Source: an uncultured beta proteobacterium (GTDB lineage Bacteria > Pseudomonadota > Gammaproteobacteria > Burkholderiales > SG8-39). Taken from it: a stretch of 15,523 nt of DNA. The DNA is taken from the NCBI GenBank assembly GCA_902826155.1, contig CADEDU010000029.1:60176-75698 (forward strand), read 5' to 3'. Both the position numbers and the translations under genes were made by a program. This document shows positions 13,256 to 15,523 of this stretch, in pieces. Below the pieces are notes generated by a model. It worked only from the letters and a program-made list of their open reading frames with translations, searched no databases and was not told where the DNA came from. How positions within the stretch are numbered: the stretch's first letter is position 1; each line of letters starts with the position of its first letter.

Positions 13256-14233
13256 ATGGCAACCCGACCGTACACCAAGGGACTGCACGATCTGAGCAAG
13301 GGCTGTTTCGCCTGGTTGCTGCCCGACGGCTCGTGGGGATGGAGCAACGCCGGATTGATTGTCGACGGTGAGCACACGCTGCTGGTCGACACGTTGTTCG
13401 ACCTGAAACTCACCGCCGAGATGCTCGCCGGCATGCGCAAGGCCGTGCCGGCTGCGGCGCGCATCGACATGCTGGTCAACACGCACGCCAACGGTGATCA
13501 CACCTTCGGCAATCAGCTGGTCGAAGGCGCGCAGATCATCGCCTCGCGCGGCACCGTCGCAGACATGCATCACATGCCCCCGGAGAAGCTCGCGGCAATG
13601 ATGCGCGACTGGCGCAATCTCGGTCAGGCCGGCGCGTTCATGCACGAGGTGATGGGCAGTCGCTTCTATTTCGACGATGTACGGCATGTCGAACCGAACC
13701 GCGTCTTCGACGGCGCTCTCGAATTGCAGGTGGGGAGCAAACGGGTCGAGCTCGTGAACGTGGGGCCCGCGCACACCAAGGGCGACACGCTGGTCTACGT
13801 GCCTGGCGACAGAATGGTGTTCACCGGCGACATCATGTTCGTGGGCGGTCATCCTGCGGTCTGGGCCGGACCGGTATCCAACTGGGTCAAGGCATGCGAT
13901 CGGATCCTCGCGTGGGACGTCGAGACGGTCGTCCCGGGCCACGGACCGATCAGCGACAAGAGCGCGGTGCTGCGGCTGCGCGAGTACCTGGCGTTCGTAC
14001 TGGCAGAGTCGCGCAAGCGCTTCGATGCCGGCATGTCGGACGTGGAGGCAACGCGCGACATCAACTTCAGCGCGTTTCGCGACTGGGGTGACGAGGAGCG
14101 GATCTACGTCAACGTGAACGCGGCGTACAAGGAGTTCCGCGACGATCGCTCCGACCCCGACTACATGCGCATGTTCGACCTGATGGCCGGGCATTACTAC
14201 GCGAAGAAGGGCAGTGCCGGCGCGAGCGCCTGA
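13256..14233 (+). CDS. Metallo-beta-lactamase-fold hydrolase with variant zinc motif
   Basis: The 325-residue product shows an MBL fold: an N-terminal strand region WSNAGLIVDGEHTLLVDTLFD (about 29-49), the metal loop NTHANGDHTFGNQLV (75-89), H173 in GPAHTKGDT, D192 in FTGDIMF and H229 in VVPGHGPISD. The canonical HxHxDH reads H77-A-N79-G-D81-H82, so the second His is Asn. H77 and H173 of site 1 and D81, H82, D192 and H229 of site 2 are kept. The C-terminal 85 residues, starting around VLRLREYLAFVLAESRKRF, are helical and resemble glyoxalase-II-like or cyclase-type relatives rather than beta-lactamases. There is no signal peptide, so it is probably cytoplasmic. The ATG at 13256 follows AGAGGAG (13246-13252) by three bases; an in-frame start at 13217 is less supported. 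The substrate is unknown. Confidence 0.9.
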   Translation: MATRPYTKGLHDLSKGCFAWLLPDGSWGWSNAGLIVDGEHTLLVDTLFDLKLTAEMLAGMRKAVPAAARIDMLVNTHANGDHTFGNQLVEGAQIIASRGTVADMHHMPPEKLAAMMRDWRNLGQAGAFMHEVMGSRFYFDDVRHVEPNRVFDGALELQVGSKRVELVNVGPAHTKGDTLVYVPGDRMVFTGDIMFVGGHPAVWAGPVSNWVKACDRILAWDVETVVPGHGPISDKSAVLRLREYLAFVLAESRKRFDAGMSDVEATRDINFSAFRDWGDEERIYVNVNAAYKEFRDDRSDPDYMRMFDLMAGHYYAKKGSAGASA

Positions 14234-14279
14234 CTGCGGGCGACTTCCCGGCCCAGAGATCGAACGGACACGTCAATGA

Positions 14280-14303
14280 AAAAGGCGGCCGGAGCCGCCT
14301 TTT
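14280..14303. terminator. Bidirectional intrinsic terminator between the MBL gene and atpC
   Basis: AAAAGGCGGC (14280-14289) and GCCGCCTTTT (14294-14303) form a perfect 10-bp stem with a four-base loop. Plus-strand transcripts end in TTTT and minus-strand transcripts in TTTTT. It lies 46 bp after the MBL stop and 53 bp past the atpC stop, so it can end both converging units. Confidence 0.9.
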
Positions 14304-14356
14304 GGGTTCGGGCGATGCGGGCGCGCCGACTGCGCGTAGCCCGCACGCTCGCGTAG

Positions 14357-14776
14357 CTAGCGCTTGCCGCGCAGCTTCCGGATCGCCGCTAGCTGCGCCG
14401 CCAGTTCGGCCAGCTCTGCTTCGACGGTGGCGATTTCCTGCTTGTCCTGCGCCTTCGAGCGCGCTTCCCTGGCCTTTTCGAGCGCCTCGTTGGCCTTGGC
14501 CTCGTCGAGATCCTTGCCCCGGATGGCGGTGTCTGCGAGGACGGTGATCACATTGGGCTGCACTTCCAGCACGCCGCCCGCGACGAACACGAATTCCTCT
14601 TCGCCACCGGGCTTCTGGATGCGTACCGCGCCGGGCTTGATGCGAGTGATGAGCGGCGTGTGGCGCGGATAGATGCCCAACTCGCCCGCCTCGCCCGGCA
14701 GCACGACGAACTCCGCCTCGCCGGAGAAGATCTGCTCTTCGGCGCTTACTACGTCAACGTGCATCGTCGTGGCCAT
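14357..14776 (-). CDS. atpC: F1Fo ATP synthase epsilon subunit
   Basis: The 139-residue product is the epsilon subunit of the F1 central stalk, which couples rotation to catalysis and can inhibit ATP hydrolysis. The N-terminal beta sandwich (about 1-87) contains [39 protein letters not shown], the family hallmark, then [26 protein letters not shown]. The C-terminal helical hairpin (about 90-139) is Ala/Glu/Lys-rich and ends [10 protein letters not shown]. The length is normal. The ATG at 14776 has AGGAT eight bases upstream. It is the last gene of the atp operon, followed by the terminator at 14280-14303. The 216-base spacer between atpD and atpC is unusually long and rich in hairpins. Confidence 0.97.
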   Translation of the reverse strand: MATTMHVDVVSAEEQIFSGEAEFVVLPGEAGELGIYPRHTPLITRIKPGAVRIQKPGGEEEFVFVAGGVLEVQPNVITVLADTAIRGKDLDEAKANEALEKAREARSKAQDKQEIATVEAELAELAAQLAAIRKLRGKR

Positions 14777-14838
14777 TGGCGTAATCCTGTGTTACCCCGG
14801 TTACTGAATGCTCTCTCCTGCGCTTGCCCCCACCCTGA

Positions 14839-14863
14839 CCCTCCCCCGCCTCGCAGGGGAGGG
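14839..14863 (-). repeat. CCCTCCCC/GGGGAGGG hairpin of a dispersed-repeat type
   Basis: CCCTCCCC (14839-14846) and GGGGAGGG (14856-14863) form a perfect 8-bp stem with a nine-base loop. Together with the flanking CCCCCACCCTGACC, it resembles the short C-rich intergenic repeats found many times in some GC-rich proteobacterial genomes. That resemblance is from memory; other copies cannot be checked here. It lies about 65 bases before atpC in the transcript. Confidence 0.6.
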
Positions 14864-14865
14864 AA

Positions 14866-14889
14866 GCTCCCGAGCAACGCAACGGGAGC
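14866..14889 (-). repeat. GCTCCCG/CGGGAGC stem-loop in the atpD-atpC spacer
   Basis: GCTCCCG (14866-14872) and CGGGAGC (14883-14889) pair perfectly around a ten-base loop, two bases from the next hairpin. No U-tract follows, so it is not an intrinsic terminator. Confidence 0.55.
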
Positions 14890-14920
14890 GGGCGCGGCGA
14901 CTGCTGAGCGCCCCCGTCGG

Positions 14921-14951
14921 CGTTGAGCGTCACAGCGCTGACGCTCGAACG
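14921..14951 (-). repeat. 12-bp stem-loop in the atpD-atpC spacer
   Basis: CGTTGAGCGTCA (14921-14932) pairs with TGACGCTCGAACG (14939-14951) apart from one bulged G at 14947, around the loop CAGCGC. No U-tract follows. Likely an mRNA processing or stability element. Confidence 0.6.
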
Positions 14952-14957
14952 GCGACA

Positions 14958-14990
14958 GTTATCGCGTCGTCGAATCGATGACGTGATAAC
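14958..14990 (-). repeat. Stem-loop directly after the atpD stop codon
   Basis: Arms 14958-14971 and 14977-14990 pair at 12 of 14 positions around the loop GAATC. The structure starts two bases after the atpD stop (14993-14995). The two mismatches are A-C in the transcribed strand and would be G-U on the other. No U-tract follows. Confidence 0.55.
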
Positions 14991-14992
14991 CG

Positions 14993-15523
<531 letters not shown>

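Noticed and set aside
13154..14194. Minus-strand open frame opposite the MBL hydrolase gene
   Set aside because: His/Val/Arg-rich shadow without motifs. The plus-strand frame has the metal motifs and a good ribosome site.
14839..14990. Terminator between atpD and atpC
   Set aside because: The four hairpins lack U-tracts on the transcribed strand, and atpC has to be transcribed downstream.

Overview
The window looks like chromosomal DNA of a betaproteobacterium, most likely a member of the Burkholderiales. It is GC-rich, codes densely, and carries families that are typical of that group: a Bug/TctC-type solute receptor, an FcbT/TakP-type TRAP transporter, a molybdenum hydroxylase large subunit and a GlpD-like dehydrogenase. 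The taxonomic call is an inference from gene families, because no rRNA or other marker gene is present. No tRNA, IS element, CRISPR array or prophage gene was seen.

Layout, left to right. (1) 1-314, minus: N-terminus of a two-partner-secretion outer-membrane transporter (ShlB/FhaC type), cut by the window edge. (2) 507-3929, minus: a complete TRAP transporter in the order dctP-dctQ-dctM. It has a candidate sigma70 promoter at 4056-4085, a strong hairpin between dctP and dctQ, and an intrinsic terminator after dctM. (3) 4149-6518, minus: glpD followed without a gap by a HAD-IIB phosphatase. (4) 6593-10989, minus: a tight three-gene unit encoding a Bug-type periplasmic binding protein, a 4,5-dihydroxyphthalate-decarboxylase-like protein, and a xanthine dehydrogenase/CoxL-like molybdenum hydroxylase large subunit without its usual FeS and FAD partners. 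(5) 11212-11739, plus: a small cupin, divergent from the Bug operon. (6) 12009-13070 minus and 13256-14233 plus: a divergent pair, an O-methyltransferase and a metallo-beta-lactamase-fold hydrolase with an altered zinc motif. (7) 14280-14303: bidirectional terminator. (8) 14357 to the right edge, minus: the end of the ATP synthase operon, atpC and the C-terminal part of atpD, separated by a spacer packed with stem-loops.

Functionally, the minus-strand blocks suggest uptake and oxidation of small organic acids or aromatic compounds. There are two periplasmic receptors of different transporter classes (TRAP and TTT), a molybdenum hydroxylase and a decarboxylase-like protein, next to glycerol-3-phosphate oxidation. 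The substrates cannot be read from the sequence. No gene here is obviously a new defence or mobile system. The points most worth a second look are the orphan molybdenum hydroxylase operon, the four-hairpin atpD-atpC spacer, the MBL protein with Asn in place of a zinc His, and the palindromes in the divergent intergenic regions.
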